From Miscanthus floridulus (Eukaryota; Streptophyta; Magnoliopsida; Poales; Poaceae): a stretch of DNA of 64,000 bases. The DNA is taken from the NCBI RefSeq assembly GCF_019320115.1, contig NC_089587.1, forward strand, positions 103,560,347-103,624,346, read 5' to 3'. Below, piece after piece: positions 46,387 through 58,547 of this stretch. The stretch's first letter is position 1, and every line of letters begins with the position of its first letter. A program made the position numbers and the translations under genes. A model generated the notes under the pieces. That model did no database searches. It was not told the DNA's origin and saw nothing but the letters and a program-made list of their open reading frames with translations.

Positions 46387-49300
46387 CTAGCATAAGCATC
46401 CACCGGCACAGCAGGGATTATTGCCACAGGACGGGCATCGGCATCCTCCTTTGCACCTGGAGCAGGAGCACACGCAGCCGCAGGAGCACTCGGGGCACGA
46501 CGGCGCCGCCGGGGCAGGGGCACTGAGGCACGAACCGCGGCAGCACGCTCCCGTGCCGGTGCCGCGGCAGGACGACCCTGCCTCGCAGCACGACGACTGG
46601 CACTTGCAGCAGGAAGGTCGCATCCCGCTGCAGCACGACGACAGGCAGCCGAGACACCGGTTGAGGGCGCCGAGGCAGCCGGCCGAGCACCCCGCACAGG
46701 AGAAGCAGCCGGTGCAGCACGGGGGACAGGAGCTGGAGCACGGGCAGCCCGCGCAGCTGCAACCACTAGGACAGCAGCTGCTGCACTGGCACTGGGGTCG
46801 GCAATGGCCGCAGCCTGGCGGCTTGCAGCTGCAGCTGGGAAGGCTGCAGGTGCAGCAGCCGGGGCTGCAGCAACTGCTGCTGCTGCACGAAGGGGTCTTT
46901 GGACAGCTGCAGGTCGGCGGAGTACAGCACTGCGTGCCGCGGCAGGTGCAGCAAGAGCAGCTGAAGCAGCACAGGCATGAAGAGCATGTGCGCAATTTTG
47001 ATCTGCACAAGATTTCGTTTTTAATGAATTTCTAACAGTTCACCTAGTATGCAAGAAATGCTGTAACCCATGTTAGTACTCTGAGAGGGCAGCATAGCCA
47101 CTTTGCAAAAATGTTTCAAATTGGCCTGTTCGCTTGAACTTATCCGAGGAGTCACTTTGCCAGTGTTATATACGCCTATGTGCTTGATGCTTCTAAATTC
47201 TATTGCTACTCTAAAGCTACCAAATTATATTATCAAAACTCAGTTCTTTAATTTTAAACACAGTGAAAAAAAACAGATCTACAGCAACAGTGGTATAGAT
47301 TAAACAAGAACCTTTTAAAGGGCTTTGCTTTCATGATAAATGCTATTGTATTCAAAAGTAATGTTGATTTACATGTTGGAGCAGGAACATAGCATCAAAT
47401 TACTAGAACCTATTGTATTGGTTTGTGGTGCTACTTCAATTGATGGACTGTTTACTGGTTCAGTGGTTCATCGTATCTTCATCAAATCATTGCCGTTTTC
47501 AGTGTTATGAAATTTGAAACAAGCAATCAAAAAAAACTTGAACATTCCTGCCTGCCCATGAATTCAAAATAGTCTTCTAGGGATAAATGAAGTACCTGAT
47601 CCACCTGGAGAAGCTGCAAGATCCATGTTTCCTTTTGCTTCTGCAAGTAGCGAGGTCAGCATATAAAAAGACACTGATAAGCAGCATCAACGCATGGTTC
47701 TGCTGGCATGAGAGAATCAAGTTAAGAATTCATACACTGGTATCATTGGATCGGTCTTTGCACTGACAAACTCGTTGACACTGTAAAAAATTATTGGAAA
47801 GCATAACAACTTGGTGAGCAAAAACATCGGTAATCAAAGATACACAGGTATATTTCCTAAAAAAAAAAAGATACACAGGTATAATACTATTGTTGAATAC
47901 CTTTTTTTTAAAAAAAGAGTGAACTGGCACAGGACCTACCTATTGTATTACATTATTACAGTACTAATATGTTCATTTCTTGATACACTAGCATTTATCC
48001 TGCAACCTCAAATAGGAATATAAATATAAATGGAATCTGAGCAACAGTCCAAATGTGGAGTATCAGAGAACCAGGACAAAATACAATTATTACACAAAGC
48101 AAACGTTCAAGAAAACCACAGTATGCTTGTCGCTGTTCATGTGAGTCTGTTTTCTTTCAAGGGGAATGTGCGGGGTCAAGGAATATCGAGCCACAAGGGA
48201 AGATATTTCCTTCTTTTTTTCTATTTTCTTTCTGGTGACAAATAAAGTGGTAAATACCAGAACATCACCACTGTAACTGCACATTTCTTAATATCAAGAG
48301 CAATATATAATTCTAAAATGGAATAACAGAAAACAACACTCTGCTATTTTTTTAATTAAAAAAAAGAGTAGCCTTGACTTGACTTAAGCATGAAAATAGC
48401 AAGAGCACGAAGGAGCAAAGGATGGTCACTTGCCCATCGAAGCCAAGCAAACAATCATAGCAAGATGCAGTGGTAACTGATAGGTTTCCAGTTCCAGACG
48501 AGAAAAAGGGCAAAGCGGGAGAGAGAGAGAGAGAGGATTGTGATTACTCTTTGCAACATCGCGAGACGGGCTGAATCCGCTCGAGTCCCTGTATCTCTTG
48601 CTGCAAAAGGCGAGTAGTCCCCGTCAGTCAGTCGGTCAGTCAGGGCCTGCCTCACGACGCAGCAGGCAAGCATGCAGTGCCGCAGGCCGAGACATGGTTC
48701 GTGCAGTGCAGGTGCAGGTGCAGGTGCAGGTGCAGGTGCAGCGCTGCTCCGTCCATGTGCCATGAATGGAAGCGGCAGTATGCTATGCTCCACCACCCAT
48801 TCATTGCCATGCCGTGCCGATGCAAATCCGAGCAGCAGAGATCTGAGACGCTTTCTTATTGCTACTAGCAGAAGCTGATACTCGTCCTACTACTACCTCC
48901 CATTCTCCCGAGCTTCAGAAAGATGCAGCGTGGCAACACCGCAGCAGACACTAGAAACTAGGAAGCAGAAGAGTCTGTACTCGTACTCGGCAAATGCATG
49001 ATGAGCATCATGCCTAATTATACTGATATAGTATTATAGTAATATAAACTAAGCCATGAGCATCGTTGGCTCATGGCCACCCCTTTTCTTAGTATTATAG
49101 CAATTTCTTGGCGAGGACAAGACTTCCTTCCATCGAGAAACGGAAAAGAAAAATCTTGGGACAAAACCCAGGTGAGGTGACCATGCCCATCAGCCCGTGG
49201 GTGATCAAAGTCCCAGGGGTACCGTACGGCGCGGCACGTCGGAGGAGCAGGGGAGGGCACGCTTTTGTCGCCTCGAGCCTCGCGACGGACTCTCACTCTC

Positions 49301-49608
49301 AGCGCCCCGAGACCCGAGAAGGAGGTCGTCGCATCGACAAACTTTTCCATGAGATTTCCTCCGGTCCCTATGCGCAACCTCGCATGGGATGGAGACATGG
49401 AGTAGGGGAGCGGGCGAACGGCCACGCACGCACGCGACGCGACCACTAAAAGAAGAACGGAGGAACAAAGAAAGAAAAGCGATTCGTGCGTGCGTACCTC
49501 GAGGAAGCCGACCTCCCGGTTGAGGATCTGCACCTCGAGCTGCAGGCGGCGGCGGCCGCACAGGTCCGGGTACCTCGGCGGCGACTTGGGCTGCGGCGCT
49601 TCCCCCAT
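46387..49608 (-). CDS. GGC2: type-C heterotrimeric G-protein gamma subunit with cysteine-rich tail (GGC2/DEP1/GS3 family)
   Basis: Five exons on the minus strand, read by eye: 49498-49608, 48548-48600, 47736-47780, 47596-47640, 46387-47002. They join in frame to 289 residues, all with GT-AG borders. G-gamma subunits pair with G-beta at the plasma membrane; the cereal relatives GS3, DEP1 and GGC2 control grain size and panicle form. Exon 1 gives [20 protein letters not shown], then [16 protein letters not shown]. Exon 2 gives [17 protein letters not shown]. Exon 3 gives [14 protein letters not shown], the conserved end of the gamma-like domain. Exon 4 gives [14 protein letters not shown]. The last exon codes about 205 residues with 64 cysteines (about 31%), ending [18 protein letters not shown]. 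The RWI/SKL junction and tail resemble DEP1, but the [11 protein letters not shown] block and shorter tail fit GGC2 better. Assignment to GGC2 rather than DEP1 is inference. No break is seen, so it is probably functional. Confidence 0.88.
48706..48741. repeat. hexanucleotide microsatellite in G-gamma intron 1
   Basis: About six copies of GGTGCA between exons 1 and 2, about 105 bp upstream of exon 2 in the gene's direction. Confidence 0.85.
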
Positions 49609-49787
49609 GGCGGGTCGCGCGCCCGCCAACTTATCGACCAACGGCCGAACCAGACAGACCCTACGAAACGAGGCGGCCTAAGCTATGGGCTGGAGGAGAG
49701 CTATCTACTCCTTGCTGCTGTATGAGGCCGCGAGCTAGCTAGCGCGGGTCCGGCCGGCCAGGGGAATGTGCCTGTGCCGCTGTGCGA

Positions 49788-49850
49788 GAGAGAGAGAGCC
49801 TGAGCCTGGGAAATGGGAAGGAAGGGTGGCGGCCGACGGCTGTTTATAAA
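49788..49850 (-). promoter_or_regulatory. core promoter of the G-gamma gene: TATA box and CT-rich leader
   Basis: The minus strand reads GGTTTATAAACA (49843-49850), 235 bp upstream of the ATG at 49608, followed by a CTCTCTCTCTC tract (about 49788-49799) typical of plant 5' leaders. Confidence 0.6.
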
Positions 49851-49861
49851 CCGGCTCGCGT

Positions 49862-50343
49862 CGGGCCGTCGGGGCGAGGGGGGTGGCGCGCAGGTGGGGG
49901 CGACGGGGGAGCGTCTGGCGGTCTGCGCGAGCCGCAGCAGCCCTGCCCACCCGGCGGCTGAGGTAAGCTGCAGCTGCGTGTGGTGCTCGGCGGCGAGCCG
50001 GGGACCCCGCGCGCGCGTGTGTACTTGCTAGTGGCTAGGCCAGGGGCGCGTTGCGTTGCGTGGTTCGTCTAGGCTCGGCGCTGCGCGGCGCGGCTTCGTG
50101 CTCGTGCGCGTTGCAGGATCCACGCGTGGCGAACCGGCCGCCGACCGACCGATCGGAATCATCGGATCCTTATGCGGCAGCCAGTGCATTGGAGCACGGC
50201 ACGGCCGGGCAGCGGTTCGGCTGCCGGGGCGCCCTGGCTACGTACGGCCGCTGGATCGCCCAGCCGGTACTGGATGGGCACGTTGTGTTGTGGCCGGAAG
50301 CAAAGCATGCAGCAGTGCGTACGGGACAGTGCTCAGTTGTGTC
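49862..50343. other. upstream region of the G-gamma gene, GC-rich
   Basis: About 480 bp of GC-rich DNA between the TATA box and the LTR insertion at 50344. Open frames on the plus strand are composition-driven. No specific regulatory motif can be supported. Confidence 0.4.
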
Positions 50344-51047
50344 TGTTAGATTGTTCTCAGCGGCGGATCCACAGGAGGGGCGGGGGGGGGCTCCAGCCCC
50401 CCTAATTTCTTGATTTCAAGCCTAATCACTGTAGCAAAAGCTTGATTTCATCATTAAATCTTCATGAAAATCAACATCTCCATTGTTTTAGCCCCCCCTT
50501 ATCCCGCATCGTGCATCCGCCACTGATTGTTCTCGATCTCAAATTGGGCCAACGGTTCAGTTGGTCCTTTGATTCGCGTCCTGATCGGGGACGCCCAGCC
50601 CACTATGGCTGGAGGGCTCCTATCACACTGCGCAATAAATAGAGGTGGGGTCGGCGGCTAAGTTACGAGGTTCGCCTGAGCCGAGCTCCCCACCGACAAA
50701 CCCTAAACCCGATCTAGTGAGAGGCGCAGCCAGTGACGGGAAGCACCTCCGCCACAGCACTGCGCCGTCTCCGGACTGCGTCACCGGACTCCACTGCCTT
50801 CACCGCCGGTCACCACCGCGCATCACCGACGCCGTCTTCACCGACCGTCGCTGCCCTAGCGCAGACACCGATTCCATGACGGATACGAGCGGATCCTCCT
50901 CTGCGGTGCCAGGTTCGACACGTTCTTCTACTCCACCCCTCTCTATCTCTCTTGTTTCACTAGTAGATGTTCTAGGGCTCATGATTCTATTCAATAGCAA
51001 GTAGACGTGCTAGTTCTATGCCTAGAGATCCTGTTCTAGGTTTAACA
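50344..51047 (+). repeat. copia-like LTR carrying a MITE
   Basis: Starts TGTTAG and ends TTTAACA, with the primer site directly after it. Contains a TATA-like GCAATAAATAGAGG at about 50630. Without the MITE and its duplication the LTR is about 528 bp. The partner LTR is not in the window, or has been removed. Confidence 0.6.
50358..50525. mobile_element. 168-bp hAT-type MITE with 8-bp duplication
   Basis: Flanked by ATTGTTCT (50350-50357 and 50526-50533). Inverted ends CAGCGGCGGATCCAC and, read inward from the right, CAGTGGCGGATGCAC, each followed by a G run and GGGGGGGCT. The 8-bp duplication supports hAT-type movement. Confidence 0.85.
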
Positions 51048-51048
51048 A

Positions 51049-51064
51049 TGGAACCAGAGCCAAC
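51049..51064 (+). other. primer-binding site, initiator-Met tRNA type
   Basis: TGGAACCAGAGCCAAC, close to the TGGTATCAGAGCCA complement of plant initiator tRNA-Met, one base after the LTR end. Confidence 0.6.
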
Positions 51065-51576
51065 TAGGTATAGATCTAGCCTAACAGACAAGATCCGTTT
51101 GGACCTGAGAAAAGAACAAAGGTTCATCCGGACCCTAACCCGTCGGGGAACAAGAACAATACCCTAACCCGACGGGGAAGATGAATAGTGACTCTAGTGA
51201 GTCAAACCCTAACTCACGACGGGAAATGGGAACAGCTAGACAGATTCTATTGAGTAGATCTCGGTATGAGTACAAATAGAAAAAAAAAGAAATCAAATCA
51301 AAGAGATGAACCGAATCGAACGAATTGAATCGGGAAAAGAAACCCTAACCCTAGATCCCCAATCGGTTGAATCCGAGAAGAACAAAAGAAAGAACACAAA
51401 TCAGAAGGGGAAGAAGGGGAAGGGGAGGCCTGCCTCGACCGCTGCCGTCACCGTTGTTGTGCGGGAAGCACCGCTTCGTCGGTGCGCGAAAAGAAAGCAC
51501 CGCTGCCGCTCAGGCATGGGCTCAACGGCGACGCGCTCACCCATTGGGGAGCACGCACGCCGGCGAGGGGGCTGGC
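51065..51576 (+). mobile_element. internal leader of the copia-like element
   Basis: A-rich leader with repeated CCCTAACCC(G/T) strings. A GC-rich frame (51306-51611) is probably the very start of gag or just leader; it is cut by the next LTR-like sequence. Confidence 0.4.
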
Positions 51577-52293
51577 TGAAAGGTCCTTGTTTGGTTTTAG
51601 TAATTGAGTGACAACCTAGGTGGACTAATTGTGTTTATGTGAGATACACAGGTGATTAGTCCATAGGTACATGTGTGTGAGCAACATATGCCATGAAGGT
51701 GAAAATGGCTTGGAGATGTTGCAAAGCTCACACATGTGATGATGAAGGAGCTTAAATGCACATGAGACATGACATTGAGTCATGTGATCAAGGTGGAGAA
51801 GATCAAGACAAGACTTGGCTTGATGGACCGGTTGCAAGCGTGAAGGGCAAGTCGAAGGCTTTGGAGTGATGGACCGCATGGCGGTGAAGCTTGAGCAAGA
51901 CTTGGCGCCGATGGACGATGGCAATGGTGAAGAGCAAGTAAAGTCAATATCAATGAACCAATATGATCATGTGATGATATGAAGTGGATCATATCATTGT
52001 TGATCGTGTTGGTGCATGTGTTACATCAACATTGAAGGAGATGGAATGGAATGCGCAAGGCAAAGGTATAACCTAGGGCATTTCATTCCACCGGTCATAG
52101 GTGTGTAGAGAAGTTTATGACCAGGTTTAGGATAGATGGCCGTACTATCAAGAGGGGCAAACTTGTTTGCATATCGGTCATCTAGTGCCACTCGAGTGAT
52201 CTAACTTTGCATTGTCGCTAGGATCGAGTGGCATGGCAAGTTGAGTGGCTAACATCCTTTGGGAAATGATTGTGAAAATGCTAACACACTTAC
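51577..52293 (+). repeat. LTR-like sequence interrupted by the Tekay/Del element
   Basis: Starts TGAAAGGTCCTTGTTTGG directly after non-repeat GC-rich sequence and runs until the Tekay LTR at 52294. The TG start and composition fit a grass LTR. The other end would lie beyond the window. Confidence 0.4.
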
Positions 52294-55200
52294 TGTGGCA
52301 GAACCACCCGAAATAGCATACTTACGGAGGCGCTCGTCTTTCACCAGACACTAAGCACCCCGAAAGCCACTACCGCGAGCGGTATCCGTCGGACACACCC
52401 CGAGGGAGAGCCCGAAAGATCCACATTTTTCCCCAAGGATCCAATAATGAAAACGAGTTACAACATAAGTCCATCTCATACATTAGAGTTTCTGAAAAAT
52501 ACATTATTACAACACCAAATACAGAGTTCGGAATGATAAACAGCGGAATATTAAAGATAACGTCTAGCGATAAGATAACGAGGATTCGTCTGAGCCCACC
52601 AGAAGAATCCTCCACACAAAGTACTCCTCAAGCATCACCTGCAACAGGGGTAAATAAACCCTGCGTACACAATGTACTCGCAAGACTTATCCGATAGTGG
52701 GAATACTTTCCCGACTCCAAGGAATATGCTAGTCTTTATGGTTGTTGGTTTTCTTTTAGCCAAAAGCAGTACTAATAGTGAGTCCTTATTGATATATTAT
52801 TACTATCAGCCGTATTAAGTTTTTATCTAGTCAATCTATATAAGCACCTATGCTACTTTCAAGCAAGAGTTGAGCAATCGATACTGTTTCTTCTCCTTTT
52901 CCACTTCCAGTTCTTACTACGATGCTAAACCGCAGACAAGCCATACCGGGTAACCCAGCGATTCGCGAATCAATGTGCCCAGCTGGGTGCCCCGAAGACA
53001 CACGCCCCGCTTGTACCTCGGGCACAAGCAGGACTAACCCACCACTCTCCTGTCCCGAGTGTCCAGGTCCCCGTCCAAACTTGGACTCCAAGCCCCCGCC
53101 TCTGAATCCCGGACTCAGTGCGGCGCAAGGACCTCCACCACCTCCTCTTCCCATCAGTCGGTCCGGAAAGAGCCAGATCCACGACAAGAGAGCAGCAAGC
53201 CTTCCCTGCGCCCATACCCAAGTATGTGCTCGGGACAAAAGTCTGTGACTTGCCTAGAGTCATATGCAACGACCGGTCCTTAATCGACACAGACAGGGAA
53301 AAAGTGTAACCGGGCTATGCCCTGTTGGCCGCAGGACACAACCCCTCACACCCACCAGTATCAAATCCACATCCCTGTCCGGTCACCATTTTTCCTTCCC
53401 CTTATTTCATCATGGTATTATAGTGTAATCACCTATTTGCGAGTAACGTCAGGTTACTCACGCTACCGACATCCTGAGCATAGCAGCTACTCGACCTGCA
53501 CTAGTAGGACTCAGGGTGGATATATCTATGCATGTAGTTTCCATAAAATGCCTGTAACGTAAATGCATATCATATAAATATATTCAGTGATCATTTAAAA
53601 ATAGGGGTTATGCACCGGGGCTTGCCTTGGGCAGGTGCCGAGTCAGCAAAGTCAATACCAACAGGCTCCTAGTCTCCTCCCTGTGTGAAAAGCTCCCCCT
53701 TGTACTCCTCGATCACCTCGTCGTACTCCGGATCACCGATGGGTACGAAGTCTACCTGTTCGTGATCTACATGAAATGACGATGCAATGATTACACTATG
53801 GCAACAGAAATTCTCAATGCAAACGTACCTCTATTACATCACTAAGTGAGGTCTTCCTATTAAAGTCTCAGCCACATACCAGTACTACTAACAAGTATGA
53901 CCGTGTCCTACATTCTTACGATGACTACGGATATTCATACTCCTAATGTCAGTTTATGATAAATCAAGGATAACAACTACGTCATCCAACGACTCGTTCT
54001 ATGATTACCATTTGTACAGCAAGTATATAAATGCCTAAGGAACCTACGGTAACGATTTCAAAGCTAAAGTTATCGTCGGTTCACCACAACAATTTTTGCA
54101 AGTAAAGATCGATATACCGTTAAGCCCTCTACTTCAAGCTTATGGGCCTACCGTCCTAACCACTAATGGGGAACCAACTGTAATAACAGGTAGTCGACAT
54201 TTTTACGAACCTAACAAACTTTGTTTCGCTATTTTTGGACAACCATGCAATTTACTACTAATTATTGAAGTTCAGCTCATAACCTAAATAGATAAACAAT
54301 TTCTAATACAATGAAATAGAGAAACCGAAACGTTCTTGGCCGGCCCATGACGCGCGGCCCGATCCAACTCGTCATCCCGCCCGCCCGCGGCAGCAGTCAG
54401 GCGCACAGCCCACGCGGAGGCGCGGCCCAGATGGCCAACGGCCCGTGAAGGGGAAGGCCTGCGCGTGGCGGTAAAAATGCACGAACACCCCCGACGAACT
54501 CAGCATTTACCATGAGCTCAACGGTACTATTTCGCTAGTCTACCGTTTTACACCAGCACCCTCCCACTTCATCTTCTTCACCGTGAGGAGGTCCCTGGCC
54601 ATCCAGAGCACGCACCGGTGCGACGGCGCGGCACTGGACGCCTACACCGGCCACCCCGGTCCTCTCCATACCAAAATAAAGGGCCGATACTCAACTACGT
54701 GCGAACGCAACCCACCCGGCGGAGACACAGGCGCTGAGACGTCGCAGCGAGCACGGACCACGATGGTGGGCAACCTGCAAGGACAGCGATGCCGTTCCAG
54801 TGAACAACAGCACTGTCGGGACAAAACAAGAAGTGGACGAGTACTAGCGACTCACCACGGAACTGGAAGACGGGAAGAAGCGATCGGAGGTGGCTCAGGC
54901 CAAGCCGGCCACGTGCGCGTGATGAGAGCAGCAGAGCACGGCAATGGCACGGCCGCGCCACGGGATGCACTACGGTGGTAGGGTCTAGGATAGGGTGAGC
55001 ATGGTGACAACTGACAGAAGGGAAGGCTAGTGGCACGAGGAATTTGGCCGAGCAGCTATGGGGGCGATGAAAACCGACGGCGTAGCACCTCGGGTCTTAA
55101 TGGCCCGAGAGCTCGGTCCTTCAAAATTGGCGCTCAGGACAGCGCTACAGGCTGCCATGAGGGGCGGGAAGGGTTACCGGCTGCCCAACGGAGCTACGGG

Positions 55201-56326
55201 CAAGACCAATTGGAACGTGGTGCAACCGCATCAGTGAATTGGAAAGAAACGTGATGGTGGCAAGGAGACAGCGGAGACAGAGGAACACCCGGCGCGGCAT
55301 GGCTCGTCTGCGATTGTCAACGCGAGGTACAGCCATGCTTGGCCAAGGGGAACCCCAGGGTGTGCTCCTGACAGCCGTCGCCACAGCAGCAAACGATGAG
55401 CCTTGGCATGGCACGTCTGCGGCCGGCGTCAGGCAAGGACACGGCGGACGCGAAGCCGAGGCGACAGCGCAGCGGCAATTTTCTAACGCGCAAGCGGCCA
55501 AAGGGTCAACTGAGCGGTGCCGAGCGCAGCCGCTAGCGATGTGGACGCGGGACCCCGCTCGACCACGGCCACAGCGGGGGCAGGGCAAGGCAGGCAGAGC
55601 ACGGCCGGCGTCCGAGCGCGACGCGTCGGTTGGCGAGGCGAGCAGCAGCGAGGCAGAGCGCGCAGGCGGCAGCAGCGAGCAGGTGGTTAGGACGCGCGGT
55701 TCGTGCGCATGGATGGCGTCGTGAGCGCAGCCAAGCGTGGCAGTGGCTCAGGCCCGCGCGGCAGAGCACGCTGGCAAGCCACCCGAGGTGGTGACCACGC
55801 CCAGCGCTCAGCCAGATGGCGTGCACGATTTTTAAAGCAGCTAGAAATTTCGTACGCCATGTTCCAAACGCTAATCTAATTTCTCGATGCGAATAGGAGT
55901 ACACCTAGCCATCACCATCAGTCGCGACATTGCTCTCCTTCTTAGACCAATTGTTCTACAACTAATGCCGAAGATGGCTTCGTCGGCCACTTCAAACACT
56001 TACGCGGAGGACGTCGATTTGAAAGGTTTCGCGTCGAATCCCCAAACCCGACCCCCCGGAACGTACGCGCTAGCCATCCATGTCATCGGCCGCACCCTTT
56101 TTATCGTCATTCACGAAACGTTTTATAACATTTAGCGTTAACAATAAATCAATTAAGGTAATAAACGCGTTATGTGACACGAAACATAACCTTATGCTTT
56201 CCCGTTTCGTAAATATGTTTCCAAGCCAAACATGGATTATAAAACCTATCATACACCAATACACATAAATCAGATGCTTACGAAATGTTTCAGCAAAACG
56301 TTACAATGTAACACAAGGGTGTTACA
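52294..56326 (-). repeat. Tekay/Del 3' LTR, 4033 bp
   Basis: On the minus strand starts TGTAACACCC and ends GGTTCTGCCACA. Frames inside it (for example 52370-52615, 52922-53248, 54583-54981 and 55239-55724) recur in, or are expected in, the other LTR and are not separate genes. Confidence 0.9.
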
Positions 56327-56344
56327 AATCTACCCCCCTAAAAC
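56327..56344 (-). other. polypurine tract of the Tekay/Del element
   Basis: The minus strand reads GTTTTAGGGGGGTAGATT immediately before the 3' LTR. Confidence 0.7.
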
Positions 56345-56412
56345 AAAATCTCGACCCGAGATTTCATGTGCCTAGTGTGAGAAAGAGGTATGGAGTACAT
56401 TCATGTGCAAAA

Positions 56413-56625
56413 CTAACTATCCGAACCAGAGAGGAGATGGGGGTAATGCTTTGATAAGTAGCTCTCTTGCTCCCAGGTGGCTTCGTCCTCTGAATGGTTT
56501 TGCCATTGTACCTTGTAAAACTTTATCACCCTGTTCCTGGTCACTCTCTCCTTCTCATCCAAGATTTTTATAGGATGTTCCACATAGGACAGATCAGGTT
56601 GGAGCGGAAGTCCTTCTATTTCCAT
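56413..56625 (-). pseudogene. Tekay/Del integrase tail with chromodomain
   Basis: HPIKILDEKERVTRNRVIKF then YKVQWQNHSEDEATWEQESY: the YKVQW...EATWE core is the chromodomain signature, which in chromoviruses directs insertion toward particular chromatin. Ends LLSGSDS before the stop. Separated from the integrase core by a frame break near 56737. Confidence 0.85.
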
Positions 56626-56736
56626 AGATTCTTCAAGAACTCGTAGGCATTTCTTCAGTTGCGAGACGTGAAATACATTGTGAACTGCCGAGAGAATTTC
56701 AGGGAGTTGGAGATGATAAGCAATGGGACCACACTG

Positions 56737-57855
56737 CTACAACACCTTGTATGGACCCACATACCGAGGGGCTAACTTGCCATGAACACCAAACCGATGT
56801 ACCCCTCTCATAGGAGATACCTTGAGATACACATAATCTCCAGCTGCAAATTCTAAAGGCCTTCTTCGCTTGTCTGCGTAAGCCTTCTGTCGACTCTGAG
56901 CTGACTTCAAGTGTTCCCGAATTATATCTACTTTCTCTCGAGCCTCCTTTATGAAATCAGGCTTGAAGTACCCACGGTCTCCTACTTTAACCCAGTTTAG
57001 GGGTGTCCTACACTTTTGTCCATATAAAGCTTCAAATGGCGCCATGCGGATACTTTCTTGATAGCTGTTATTATATGAAAATTCTGCCAGCTTCAAACAA
57101 TGATCCCACTTCTCAGGAAAAGAGATGGTACAAGCCCGTAGCATATCCTCGAGCACCTGGTTCACCCTTTCAGTTTGACCATCCGTTTGGGGGTGGTATG
57201 CCGAACTTCTGAGAAGATGAGTACCCAAACACTCCTGGAGTTTCTCCTAGAAACGAGAGACAAAAACTGACCCTCTATCAGAGATAATGGTAAGAGGAAC
57301 TCCATGTAGGGTCACAATCCGATCAAAGTATAACTCCGCATACTTCTTGGCATTGTATCTAGTGTCCACCGAAAGGAAGTGGGCAGACTTGGTGAGACGG
57401 TCCACGATGACCCAAATAGAATCAAAACCAGAGGAGGTGCGGGGTAAACCCACAATGAAATCTAGGGAAATATCCTCCCATTTCCAAACAGGAATGGGTA
57501 AGGGCTGCAGATATCTAGGAGTACGCATATGATCTGCCTTGACTCTGCCACAAGTGTCACATTCCGCAACGAACTAGGTGATATCTTGCTTCATGTATGA
57601 CCACCAGTACAGCCTGCGCAGATCATGATACATCTTGTTGCTACCAGGGTGGATAGACAACTTGGAATGATGGCCTTCTTGCAAAATCTTTCTTTTTAGC
57701 TCTTCATTGGATGGAACTACTAGTCTATCCTTATATCTTATGACTCCCTGCTCATCAATGCTAAAATGAGGTCCACGCCCTTCTGCTAGCAACTTCTTGA
57801 TATGAGGAACCTCTCCGTGATCTCCCTTCTGTTCCTGAATAATTTGCTCTAGCAA
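56737..57855 (-). pseudogene. Tekay/Del integrase
   Basis: Zinc-binding end (57855-57574) with HHSKLSIHPGSNKMYHDLRR; a stop follows YMKQDIT. Core (57528-57247): WEDISLDFIVGLPRTSSGFD, WVIVDRLTKSAHF and TIISDRGSVFVSRF carry the first two catalytic acids. 57228-56737 has YHPQTDGQTERVNQVLEDML with the catalytic Glu, then YVYLKVSPMRGVHRFG. Stops at about 57575 and 57247 interrupt the frame. Confidence 0.85.
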
Positions 57856-58544
57856 TTCACCTCAGTGTGGTGGAGTGACAAGGGTATTTCCTCAACCTGA
57901 TGCGACTTACGACTCAAAGCATCAGCCACCACATTGGCTTTTCCTGGATGATAGTGGACTTCCAAATCATAATCCTTAATCAACTCTAACCATCTCCTTT
58001 GTCTCATGTTCAACTCAGACTGAGTGAAAATATACTTAAGGCTCTTGTGGTCCATGAAGATATGCACTTTGTTGCCCAACAAATAATGCCTCCAAATCTT
58101 CAGAGAGTGAACTACAGCAGCTAGCTCTAAATCATGGGTAGGGTAGTTCACCTCGTGCTTCTTCAGTTGGCGCGAAGCATAAGCTATCACACGCCCTTCT
58201 TGCATAAGCACACACCCCAATCCCGTCTTCGAGGCATCACAGTAAACATCAAAGGGCCTCTCAATATCCGGTTGAGCCAACACAGGAGCAGTGGTCAGAA
58301 AAGTCTTCAGGGACTGAAAAGCTTCTTCACAAGCTAGACTCCAAACAAACTTAGCTTCTTTCTGGAGCAGCTTAGTCATGGGCTGGGCTATCTTGGAGAA
58401 ATCAGGGATGAAACATCGATAGTATCCAGCTAGTCCAAGGAACGGATGGATCTGGTGCACAGACCTTGGAGACTTCCAATCTAATACATCTTGCACCTTG
58501 CTGGGATCCATAGAAATGCCCTCAGGTGTCAACACATGTCCCAA
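57849..58544 (-). pseudogene. Tekay/Del RT connection and RNase H
   Basis: [20 protein letters not shown] (connection), [20 protein letters not shown] (first RNase H acid), [20 protein letters not shown] (second), [20 protein letters not shown] (third) and [17 protein letters not shown]. Open throughout; separated from the RT by a single stop at 58548. Confidence 0.85.
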
Positions 58545-58547
58545 AAA

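Noticed and set aside
46421..47035. 204-codon plus-strand frame opposite the G-gamma last exon
   Set aside because: Glutamine/histidine-rich shadow of the cysteine codons on the real strand.
55239..55724. 161-codon frame and others within 52370-55904
   Set aside because: They lie inside the Tekay/Del LTR and recur or are expected in the other LTR; non-coding.
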